Source: Aurantimonas marianensis
Lineage (GTDB): Bacteria > Pseudomonadota > Alphaproteobacteria > Rhizobiales > Rhizobiaceae
Assembly: GCF_024195285.1 (NCBI RefSeq)
Contig: NZ_JALHBS010000038.1
Location: 1 to 57,486 of the forward strand
DNA length: 57,486 nucleotides
Direction of reading: 5' to 3'
Shown here: positions 16,432 to 23,240 of the stretch, piece by piece
How positions within the stretch are numbered: position 1 is the first letter of the stretch
Layout of the letters: each line of letters starts with the position of its first letter
Notes under the pieces: model-generated
Database searches by the model: none
The model's input: only the letters and a program-made list of their open reading frames with translations
Told to the model about the DNA's origin: nothing
Translations under genes and position numbers: made by a program

Positions 16432-17327
16432 ACCGCATGTCGCCGCCGCAGTCCGTCGCGATTGCCTTCGAGCGGGAGACGCGCGTGATCCCGCTCGCGG
16501 ACATCACACCGCTACGGCTTGTATCGGACGATCTCAAGAAGACGCAAAAATTCGGTCAGATCCGTTCATCGATCCAGCAATCCGGTCTCGTTGAGCCGCC
16601 CGTCGTGGCGCCGGAACGCGGTAGCGCCGGCAAATACCTTTTGCTCGACGGACACCTTCGGCTGGCGGTGCTGGCCGAAATGGGCACGACGGAGGTGAAC
16701 TGCCTGATCGCCACCGATGACGAAGCCTACACCTATAACAAGCGCATCAGCCGTCTCGCCATCGTTCAGGAACATCAGATGATCCTGAACGCAATCGAGC
16801 GGGGTGTGTCGGAAGAGGTCATCGCCAAGGTGCTGAACGTCAATGTCCAGCACATCCGGCTCAAGCGTCGCCTGCTCTCCGGCATCTGTCCGGAAGCGGT
16901 CGAGATGCTGAAAGACAAGCATGTGCCGATCAACACCTTCACCGAACTGCGCAAAATGAAGCCGCTGCGCCAGATCGAGGCGGCGCAGCTGATGGTCGCG
17001 ATGAACAAATATTCGGTATCCTACGCAAAATCGCTCCTCGGCGCGACGCCACAGTCACAGTTGATCGATACCGCCAAGCCCAAAAAGATTGACGGGCTGA
17101 GCGACGAACAGATCGCACTGATGGAACAGGAGTCCGCTAATCTCGACCGCGAATTCCGGCTGCTTGAAGAGACCTATGGTGATGATCACCTCGATCTGGT
17201 TCTCGCGACCGGTTACATCAAGCGGCTCATTGAGAATGCGCGGCTCGTCCGCTTCTTGGCGCAGTATTATCCTGAACTGCTGATGGAATTCCAGAAAATC
17301 ACCGACAGTCCTCAGGCACATAGTTGA
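16428..17327 (+). CDS. RepB-like ParB protein 2 of the recombinase cassette
   Basis: 299 residues. A degenerate ParB N-terminal domain (LLDGHLRLAVLAEMG instead of GxRRxxA), followed by an HTH region (ISEEVIAKVLNVNVQHIRLK-like) and a helical C-terminal part as in the RepB plasmid-partitioning family (PF07506). It shares little sequence with ParB-like protein 1, so the pair is not a recent duplication. Start overlaps the upstream stop by 4 nt. Confidence 0.85.
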   Translation: MNRMSPPQSVAIAFERETRVIPLADITPLRLVSDDLKKTQKFGQIRSSIQQSGLVEPPVVAPERGSAGKYLLLDGHLRLAVLAEMGTTEVNCLIATDDEAYTYNKRISRLAIVQEHQMILNAIERGVSEEVIAKVLNVNVQHIRLKRRLLSGICPEAVEMLKDKHVPINTFTELRKMKPLRQIEAAQLMVAMNKYSVSYAKSLLGATPQSQLIDTAKPKKIDGLSDEQIALMEQESANLDREFRLLEETYGDDHLDLVLATGYIKRLIENARLVRFLAQYYPELLMEFQKITDSPQAHS

Positions 17328-17409
17328 TCTTGATGCCTTCGCGAGACCGCGCGCGTAGCGCGGCCTCAAGCTCGATGTGTACCGGCGCGCATGACGAGAT
17401 GAGAGGCAT
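17299..17409 (-). CDS. Possible 36-residue protein after DUF3768
   Basis: An ATG at 17409, 13 bp downstream of the DUF3768 stop, opens a 36-codon frame (begins MPLISSCAPVHIELEAALRA, ends YVPEDCR) that ends in TGA and overlaps the convergent RepB-like gene by 29 bp. Composition is protein-like and the position fits a third gene of the DUF3768 operon. I recognise no family; it could be chance. Confidence 0.35.
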   Translation of the reverse strand: MPLISSCAPVHIELEAALRARSREGIKINYVPEDCR

Positions 17410-17422
17410 CTCGTAATTCGCA

Positions 17423-17746
17423 CTAATACTCCTCGGCCAGCATGATGGTGAGGACGCGGCGCGTGACTGCAGGATCAGCCGGATCGGGGCTGAGGTACTG
17501 ATAGTCGGCGTCATAATAATCGATCTTCCAGAAGACCGTCCCGACATCATCGATTTCGAATGCCCCGAAGTCGTGCTCGCCGTAAGGGTCATCGCCTTCG
17601 GCAAAGGCGGTGAATGTTCGCACGGCGGTGATGACCGCCTCGCGCTTGTCATCCGGCAAGGCGCTGATCCCTTCGGTCAACACCACCTTCCCGGTAAGGA
17701 AGGTGTTGCGCAGCAGATCATTCAGCTCTGCGATCCGGGCGCTCAT
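17423..17746 (-). CDS. DUF3768 protein
   Basis: 107 residues with the DUF3768 pattern: LNDLLRNTFLTGKVVLTEGI, then YGEHDFGAFEIDD, VFWKIDYYDADYQYLSPDP, and the end RRVLTIMLAEEY. It is small, acidic and cytoplasmic; the family has no assigned function but is common on alphaproteobacterial plasmids and ICEs. The start overlaps the upstream stop by 4 nt. Confidence 0.85.
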   Translation of the reverse strand: MSARIAELNDLLRNTFLTGKVVLTEGISALPDDKREAVITAVRTFTAFAEGDDPYGEHDFGAFEIDDVGTVFWKIDYYDADYQYLSPDPADPAVTRRVLTIMLAEEY

Positions 17747-17991
17747 TGCGCGCCTGCGTCATCATCGCCGCCCACCGGAAGGACGAAGATGACGCCCTGG
17801 CGCTGGGTCAATTCGACGGGGATGATGTCGAGGCTGAGGATGCCGCCGGTCTTGCCTTTCTTGCGGGGCCAGACGGCGCCGATCTCTTTCGGACGGCCGA
17901 GAATGTCGTTGCCTCTTTGGTCCTGTCCGACGATGCGGGAGAATGTCACCCGGAATAGCGGACGGTCGTGTTTCTGGTTTCTGTCAGTCAT
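17743..17991 (-). CDS. Small conserved protein upstream of DUF3768
   Basis: 82 residues from the ATG at 17991; AAAGGA lies just upstream on the minus strand. Pattern: RPLFRVTFSRIVGQDQRGND, EIGAVWPRKKGKTGG, then an acidic end. It looks like a single small beta-rich domain. It overlaps DUF3768 by 4 nt (ATGA), so they are one operon. No function known to me. Confidence 0.7.
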   Translation of the reverse strand: MTDRNQKHDRPLFRVTFSRIVGQDQRGNDILGRPKEIGAVWPRKKGKTGGILSLDIIPVELTQRQGVIFVLPVGGDDDAGAQ

Positions 17992-18397
17992 GGTTTTTCC
18001 TTTCTGTTACGGCCGCGCCTATCGCGGCCTGATGGCGTCCGACCGACAGGGCGACACAGCCCACGCACCCCGAAGGGGCGGGCAAAGCGGAAAGACGGCG
18101 CATGCCGTTGCGTGCGGATGGGGCGTTCTGTCAGGACAGCCGGGTAATCAGGTCGCTGCCGGCGTGACCGTTTTGAACAGACAAGGATTTGACTGATCGG
18201 AAACCTTCCGATCGCCGGTTTCGGAAAGTCTGAATGTCATCGGACACTGATCGGAAAAGCTGTTCGATCGGCCGCTGCGGCAATCGGAATGTCTGATGGC
18301 GTGCGGGAAAGGCCAAGGGAGGCTTCCCTCAACTTGACCCTTCCGGCTCGGCCTGTACCTTGATCCGGAAACTTCTGAAGCCCATTCCGAAGGGGGA
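17992..18397. other. Intergenic region between divergent operons
   Basis: About 400 bp. The part next to the DUF3768 operon is GC-rich and CGGCC-laden, like the leader of the ParB-like gene at 5694. The part next to the 18398 gene carries repeated GATCGGAA-type sequences, including a perfect palindrome. Nothing here looks like a gene. Confidence 0.5.
18195..18213. promoter_or_regulatory. Perfect palindrome, candidate operator
   Basis: GATCGGAAACCTTCCGATC is an 8-bp perfect inverted repeat with a 3-bp centre. Related elements (ATCGGAAAAGCTGTTCGAT near 18249, ATCGGAATGTCTGA near 18283) follow in the same promoter region. This is typical of a homodimeric repressor site controlling the protease operon. 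Confidence 0.5.
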
Positions 18398-18754
18398 TTG
18401 ATGATCGACCGCAAGGTCGCTGACCGTGCTTTGAGTAATCGCACGACATCCGGTTCCCAGGGGCTGGAAGCGCTGGCTGAGGGGTTGGGTTTGCGGATCG
18501 CGCCGGCGACGGTCGGTCCGAAGAACCTGCTCTCGTACATTCTCAACGATCGCGGTGTGATCGCACGGATCGAGACGCGCCCGGATGGCAGTTTGCGATG
18601 GCTCGGTCATTGGATTGGTGGGAGCAACGCCGGATGCGGGACGACACAGGAAGAGCTGCTTCCCGACATCGCTCGTCAGTTCGATCGGGCGACGCGGCGG
18701 ACACCGTGGCGATCGCTGATCTGGCCTTCCGAGATGATCGGGGAATCCGTGTGA
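18398..18754 (+). CDS. Unknown protein, first gene of protease operon
   Basis: 118 residues, no recognised domain. Pattern: ALSNRTTSGSQGLEALAEGL, NLLSYILNDRGVIARIETRP and LRWLGHWIGG suggest a small alpha/beta fold. Its TGA overlaps a GTG in the next frame (GTGA at 18751-18754), so the protease is translated by coupling. It could be the partner, inhibitor or target-binding factor of the protease. Confidence 0.6.
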   Translation: MMIDRKVADRALSNRTTSGSQGLEALAEGLGLRIAPATVGPKNLLSYILNDRGVIARIETRPDGSLRWLGHWIGGSNAGCGTTQEELLPDIARQFDRATRRTPWRSLIWPSEMIGESV

Positions 18755-19764
18755 GCGCTGCTACCCGTCTGAACGACGCGCTCGACCGCGCACTCCGCCA
18801 TGTCGCGGAAGTGATGGAGGAACCTTACGCGCTTGAAGTCCGATTGAGCGTCGAAGATGACGCAGCATTTTGGGCCGTGGCCGAACCGGACGGTGATGGC
18901 CTGCATCTTACCATCAGCACCGGGGTCGTCAGCGGTCTGCACGATCTATGGTCTGCGGCCTTTCAGGATGACGGGCTTTTGGTGAATGACGGCAAGCGGA
19001 TCACCGACGATATCGCGTTCATGACTGAAGTCAGCCTGGTTTTCCTGCTGCTGCATGAAATGGCCCATTCAGATCTTGACCATTTCCGGTTCACCGGCGG
19101 CGGGATTTCCGAAGCCGGCACTTCGCGCACACGCGGATTGCTGTCACGCGCAGCGCAGGAAGCGGGACCTATCGATGAATTCGGCTACAAGAACCGTTCG
19201 GCGGCTGAACGCTGTCTTGAATTGCAGGCCGACCATGAAGCGATCGAATTCTTGCTTGAAGGCTATTCGGACGAAGAATGGGATGTCCTACGCGTGCGTA
19301 CCGCTGCCGTCATGGCGGTGATGGTGCTGATCGAGCGTGAGGATGAAGCAAGCGGCTCGGACAACTCGACGCATCCGAAAGCGGCTACGCGGATATTCCA
19401 ACTGCTCGGGCATCTGGCGAGCCTGTGGTCGGTTCCGGCACAGATCAAGGCGCAGGAACTCGGGCTATCGGAAGTGCGCGCAGAAGACCTGCCTCCCGAC
19501 GCCGAGATCGAGGCCTATCAAAGGACAGTCATCATCCCCGCCTTTACCGATGCGGCTGTGCTGGCGCGCGCCGCGACGGCAGATAGCGTGGCACACGATC
19601 TTGGTGATCCGGCCGACTTCTTTGCCGATATCGGAACTGTTCAGGCGGGTGCGGCAGAGTCAGAAGCGGAATTGCGGACGGCCGGTGCGAAAGAACTGGT
19701 GACCCTCATGCCGCTCAACGCCGCGATCATGGCGATGATGGGCGAGCGCGGGCTGTCGCCGTGA
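18751..19764 (+). CDS. HExxH zinc protease-like protein
   Basis: 337 residues from the GTG at 18751; the ORF extends further upstream but the overlap with the previous gene and the composition favour this start. Zinc motif HEMAH (102-106) followed by ELQAD (157-161), the third-ligand motif of gluzincins such as M48 and the Lit-type U49 proteases. No signal peptide or clear membrane segment, so it acts in the cytoplasm. It is the second gene of a two-gene operon that converges on the CBASS-like SLATT gene, 23 bp away. Lit is a T4-exclusion protease, but kinship to Lit is inferred only from the motif layout. Confidence 0.65.
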   Translation: MSAATRLNDALDRALRHVAEVMEEPYALEVRLSVEDDAAFWAVAEPDGDGLHLTISTGVVSGLHDLWSAAFQDDGLLVNDGKRITDDIAFMTEVSLVFLLLHEMAHSDLDHFRFTGGGISEAGTSRTRGLLSRAAQEAGPIDEFGYKNRSAAERCLELQADHEAIEFLLEGYSDEEWDVLRVRTAAVMAVMVLIEREDEASGSDNSTHPKAATRIFQLLGHLASLWSVPAQIKAQELGLSEVRAEDLPPDAEIEAYQRTVIIPAFTDAAVLARAATADSVAHDLGDPADFFADIGTVQAGAAESEAELRTAGAKELVTLMPLNAAIMAMMGERGLSP

Positions 19765-19787
19765 GCCGTGATACGTCGTTGCACCAC

Positions 19788-20348
19788 TCAGACCGTCGGT
19801 CTGCTCGCTCGCCTCAATGAGAGCGGAAGGAAGCAGTCGATTTCTTCAGGCCTGAACGTCAGGTCTTCCTTGTTCTTCAAGCGATCCTGGGCAGCCCTGT
19901 AGGCCTTTCCGTTGGTTTGCGGGGCCGATTGATATATAGCTGCGAGCATCGTCTGAAGCTCGTCGCGCCGGGCTATCGCGGCCTCGGGACTCAACATCGG
20001 TAGGTCCGTCAGCAATGACAGATAGCACTCGCGCACGTTCCAAAGCTTCGATGCGGCATCACGGTGCTTTTGCGCAATCGCACCTAGATCAAAATTCTTC
20101 AGGTAGATGGATACGAAGAGCGTCGAAAACGATAGCACGACGGTGCCGATCTCGACCCATAGCGCGTTGGTGAATATGACTCCCACGGCGCCCGTACTTG
20201 TTAGCGCCGTCAGGACAATCTGGGCCACCTTAAACTGGTTGAGCCGTGCCGTGCATTGATCGGCCATCTGTTCGTGCGTTTTGTGCGAGTAGACAACACG
20301 CCCGAAGCATTCGCGAACTTGCTCTTCCAGTGTGACAGTGTTTTCCAA
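19788..20348 (-). CDS. SLATT two-TM effector
   Basis: 186 residues. Two adjacent membrane helices (about 41-63 and 66-84, VAQIVLTALTSTGAVGVIF and IGTVVLSFSTLFVSIYL), followed by a helix with AQKHRDAASKLWNVRECYLS, the hallmark of SLATT proteins. SLATT proteins are thought to form membrane pores when activated by a nucleotide second messenger and to cause abortive infection. It lies 9 bp after the SMODS gene, same strand, so it is the likely effector of that cyclase. Confidence 0.85.
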   Translation of the reverse strand: MENTVTLEEQVRECFGRVVYSHKTHEQMADQCTARLNQFKVAQIVLTALTSTGAVGVIFTNALWVEIGTVVLSFSTLFVSIYLKNFDLGAIAQKHRDAASKLWNVRECYLSLLTDLPMLSPEAAIARRDELQTMLAAIYQSAPQTNGKAYRAAQDRLKNKEDLTFRPEEIDCFLPLSLRRASRPTV

Positions 20349-20357
20349 GCTAGTCTC

Positions 20358-21677
20358 CTAGGCCGCTGCCGCAACTTCGGCGCTGATCGGAACAAGGACG
20401 TTGTCGCGTGCCACGACCACCCCATTTTGTACAGCGTAGCACTCGACAAGATGGTTGCCGCGAAAACTGGTGCGCTCTTGACGTTCCCAGTGACCGTCGT
20501 CTTTTAGAATTTGTCCCCGAATTTCATCGCGCCGCTCGGCTTCCTCGCCTCGGTTCAGCACCTTCCAATACAGGTCGACATCGTCAGGAAGGTCACTCCC
20601 GTCAGCTACGAAAAAGCGGAGGCTCTTCTTTTGCAGAAGGATGCCGTGCCGTGCGAGGAGATCGAGCAGCATGGTCGGCCGAAAACCATTCTGCGTGACT
20701 TCACAGTTGATCTGAAGATCGTAGCGGATATCGACGGGAAAGCGGTTTTCGATAAACTCCTCAGTATAGCGGAATGCTGCTTTGGCAACCGATGTCGCGG
20801 CGGCATCTTCCGACACGGCTTCGGGAGCGGGATAGCCGTTGCCGAACACCGCCCGCCATTTCTGGCGCTCGCTCTTTTGTCCGCTCGCCGCGATCGCTTT
20901 CTCGCAAAGCTCATGCGCCTCCGCTGCCTTCTTCTCGAAGCGCTTTTTCACCCGGACGCGTTGACGGCTGCCAAGTGCCGCATATTCCGATTGCCTCGGC
21001 TGATCCGCCAGATACTTGAAGAAATCGCGGCACATATAATCGTACCAGAGATAGCTCTTCGTATCATATTCCTCGGTCGATTCGAGGAAGTTGTAGGCCA
21101 GAGTGTCGATGAGCAACCCGCCCATAGCGACGCCATGCTTGTTCTTCCAGGCGCGGGTCATTTTGCAGAGGCGGCGGAGGTTCCGGTTCTTCCGTGCATT
21201 TGCCGCGCGCATTTCATCGAGTTCGGCCTGGGGCTTCGTGATCTTCCACGATCCGCCGTTTTTCGTGTCCGGATACTTGTAGCTGCCGTCGTCCTGCCTG
21301 AACGCCGGCATCACCTCGATGTGGAAATCCTTGTAGAGCACCCGAACGACAAGGCGGTCCACCTTGACGGTGGTGGCAGGGTAACGCGCCTTGATCGCGT
21401 CCCTGGTGTCGCGAAGAAGCGCGTATTGCCCCCCGTTCTTGTACGTCTCCCACTTCGATGCAGGAACGATGTAGATCATATCCAGATCAGATATGCCCTT
21501 GATAGCCGTCCAACGACCGTAAGAGCCGACTTGAAGGCTGTTGGTCGTCTTCGACTCCGTGTCGCGAAATTCTTTGTTCAACACCGATGTGATCTCGCCG
21601 TACCGAAGAGCGATAATGTCAGCGTTGGTAACCTGGATGTTGCTAAGGAACGTCTTGAAATCGTCAGCAATGCTCAT
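20358..21677 (-). CDS. SMODS CD-NTase with AGS-C sensor domain
   Basis: 439 residues from the ATG at 21677 (MSIADDFKTFL); the longer ORF starts with TTG at 21737. Nucleotidyltransferase core: GSYGRWTAIKGISDLDM gives GS (51-52) and DxD (64-66), and the third acidic residue is E121 in DFHIEVMP. The C-terminal 110 residues match the AGS-C sensor (LYWKVLNRGEEAERRDEIRG, then RGNHLVECYAV). It should make cyclic oligonucleotides on phage sensing. With the SLATT gene it forms a CBASS-like cassette with no Cap2/Cap3 or HORMA/TRIP13 genes. Confidence 0.88.
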   Translation of the reverse strand: MSIADDFKTFLSNIQVTNADIIALRYGEITSVLNKEFRDTESKTTNSLQVGSYGRWTAIKGISDLDMIYIVPASKWETYKNGGQYALLRDTRDAIKARYPATTVKVDRLVVRVLYKDFHIEVMPAFRQDDGSYKYPDTKNGGSWKITKPQAELDEMRAANARKNRNLRRLCKMTRAWKNKHGVAMGGLLIDTLAYNFLESTEEYDTKSYLWYDYMCRDFFKYLADQPRQSEYAALGSRQRVRVKKRFEKKAAEAHELCEKAIAASGQKSERQKWRAVFGNGYPAPEAVSEDAAATSVAKAAFRYTEEFIENRFPVDIRYDLQINCEVTQNGFRPTMLLDLLARHGILLQKKSLRFFVADGSDLPDDVDLYWKVLNRGEEAERRDEIRGQILKDDGHWERQERTSFRGNHLVECYAVQNGVVVARDNVLVPISAEVAAAA

Positions 21678-21783
21678 CGAAAACACCGTCTGCCAGGCGG
21701 GATGACCAACAAGCAGAGATTCGGTGATCGGAGTCAATCAATGTTCCGGTTTTGTCCACGTGAAATGGCCACGCAGCCGAGAC

Positions 21784-22572
21784 TCAGCCATTGACGAAGA
21801 TCACATTGAGGCGATGCACCGCCACTGTCCTCGCTTCGGCCTCACCAAGGTCGTGCGCAATCGCGTCCAGGGTTTCCGGCAAGACGGCATGGCCAAGCGT
21901 TAGCTGTTTTCCGAACGGTCGGATGACGCTCTCCGGCCCGACTAGAAAGACAAAGCCGTGTAGTCCGGCATCGGCTCTTTCGCTGAGCATGACCGGCTGT
22001 CCAGTGTCGATGTTATAGGGCAACGGCTGCGTTCCGAGAGAGCATGGAATCGCCATCGTAACGTCGTCATGGCCGAGCGCCATCGGAAACCAATCGCCCT
22101 CATATTCCTCCAGCCCGAGGACGAAACCGGGGACCGCGTTGCGGATCAGGAAGCAGAAGCGTTGGCCAAGGGGAACGGGCTTGTCGGCGACGGGATTCTT
22201 GTCGGCCCGCTCCACGAGGCCACGACCTTGCTTCGGCCGTACTAGCAGGGCGTCGCCATAGCGACCGCGGGTTTCGAGAAACTGCTGCCAGTCGCTTTTG
22301 AGGGACGGGTCGAACAGAACCGGATCAAGCCGGATCGCCAGATCGAGATGGTTGGCGACGATCCATTCAAAGATGCGCAAGGCGCGATCTCTGGCGATGG
22401 TGCCCTTGGCGAAATTGCTTTGATGATAGGTGGCGGCAACGTGCAGCGCCGGCTTGAGTTCTTCGAGAAAGAACTGCTGCCAGCTTACGCCTTGGGTTTT
22501 GAGGATCGTGCTGGTGACGCGGTGTAGCGCCTTGCGCTCTCCGATTGACGCCTTCAGCCAGTTCACCGCCAA
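21784..22572 (-). CDS. Unknown protein upstream of the CD-NTase
   Basis: 262 residues. N-terminal half is helical (VNWLKASIGERKALHRVTST, WEQFF-like WQQFFLEELKPAL); the C-terminal half (RFCFLIRNAVPGFVLGLEEY, then FPMALGHDDVTMAIPC) is a beta-rich block that loosely recalls DUF4384-type sandwiches. No signal peptide. Same strand as the CD-NTase, about 106 bp upstream of its favoured start, so it may belong to that operon or to a separate transcript. I cannot assign a function. Confidence 0.6.
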   Translation of the reverse strand: MAVNWLKASIGERKALHRVTSTILKTQGVSWQQFFLEELKPALHVAATYHQSNFAKGTIARDRALRIFEWIVANHLDLAIRLDPVLFDPSLKSDWQQFLETRGRYGDALLVRPKQGRGLVERADKNPVADKPVPLGQRFCFLIRNAVPGFVLGLEEYEGDWFPMALGHDDVTMAIPCSLGTQPLPYNIDTGQPVMLSERADAGLHGFVFLVGPESVIRPFGKQLTLGHAVLPETLDAIAHDLGEAEARTVAVHRLNVIFVNG

Positions 22573-22901
22573 ATTCTGCCCCCTGCTATTCTACCCAATC
22601 TACCAGCCGATCCGCCGTATTTCGACCCGGCATACCGGTTCTAGAATGAGTCGCGAGCCAAAGATGGTCCGCTATCTGGCTGCACACATATGCATGTTTT
22701 TCACCAGCACAGCCGCAGCGAAAACGGAGCGGTAGAACATGAACACCAACGGATATCGGAAATATTTGAAGCTGCACTGCACAATTTGCATACCACATCG
22801 AAGCTGATTTTGCAGAGGTTATCTCTTCATATTTTCCAAAGTTCCAAGAAAATTATTCTGACAAATACACACGAATTTATCCAGAAAGGCGAAGTCGAAA
22901 A
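22573..22901. other. Divergent promoter region
   Basis: About 330 bp between the minus-strand 262-residue gene and the plus-strand recombinase partner gene. The right part (22780-22900) is AT-rich and likely carries the promoter for the recombinase operon. No gene or RNA recognised; the plus-strand frame at 22690 is low-confidence. Confidence 0.45.
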
Positions 22902-23240
22902 ATGGCTAAAATCGAAGAGGACAACAGCGTCAGTAATGCAAAAGCACTGCGTCTTTCTGTTGACTGGCAATTATATGCGGACGCTCTCGATCAGTCCGAC
23001 CTTACCGATGATGAAAAGCGTGAATTCATAGAAACGCTATGGTATATTGTTGTCTCCTTCGTTGATCTTGGCTTTGGCATCGACTCCGTGAGTTATGCCT
23101 TCAACAGCCGCCAACCCCAGTCAGAACCTGGCGCTCAGGTTTTGCGGTTGGAGAAGGATTCGTCGCTCCGTCAGCGATTTGAGGGCGCAAACGACCAAAT
23201 GAATAATAAGGAGAGAGGCCAGAAAGGCAGGAAAGCATGA
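22902..23240 (+). CDS. Small protein co-translated with the tRNA-site recombinase
   Basis: 112 residues, ATG at 22902 after AGAAAGGCG. Pattern: LYADALDQSDLTDDEKREFI and TLWYIVVSFVDLGFGIDSV. It overlaps the recombinase start as ATGA, so the pair is co-expressed. I recognise no named family. Inference: an accessory or directionality factor for integration. Confidence 0.7.
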   Translation: MAKIEEDNSVSNAKALRLSVDWQLYADALDQSDLTDDEKREFIETLWYIVVSFVDLGFGIDSVSYAFNSRQPQSEPGAQVLRLEKDSSLRQRFEGANDQMNNKERGQKGRKA

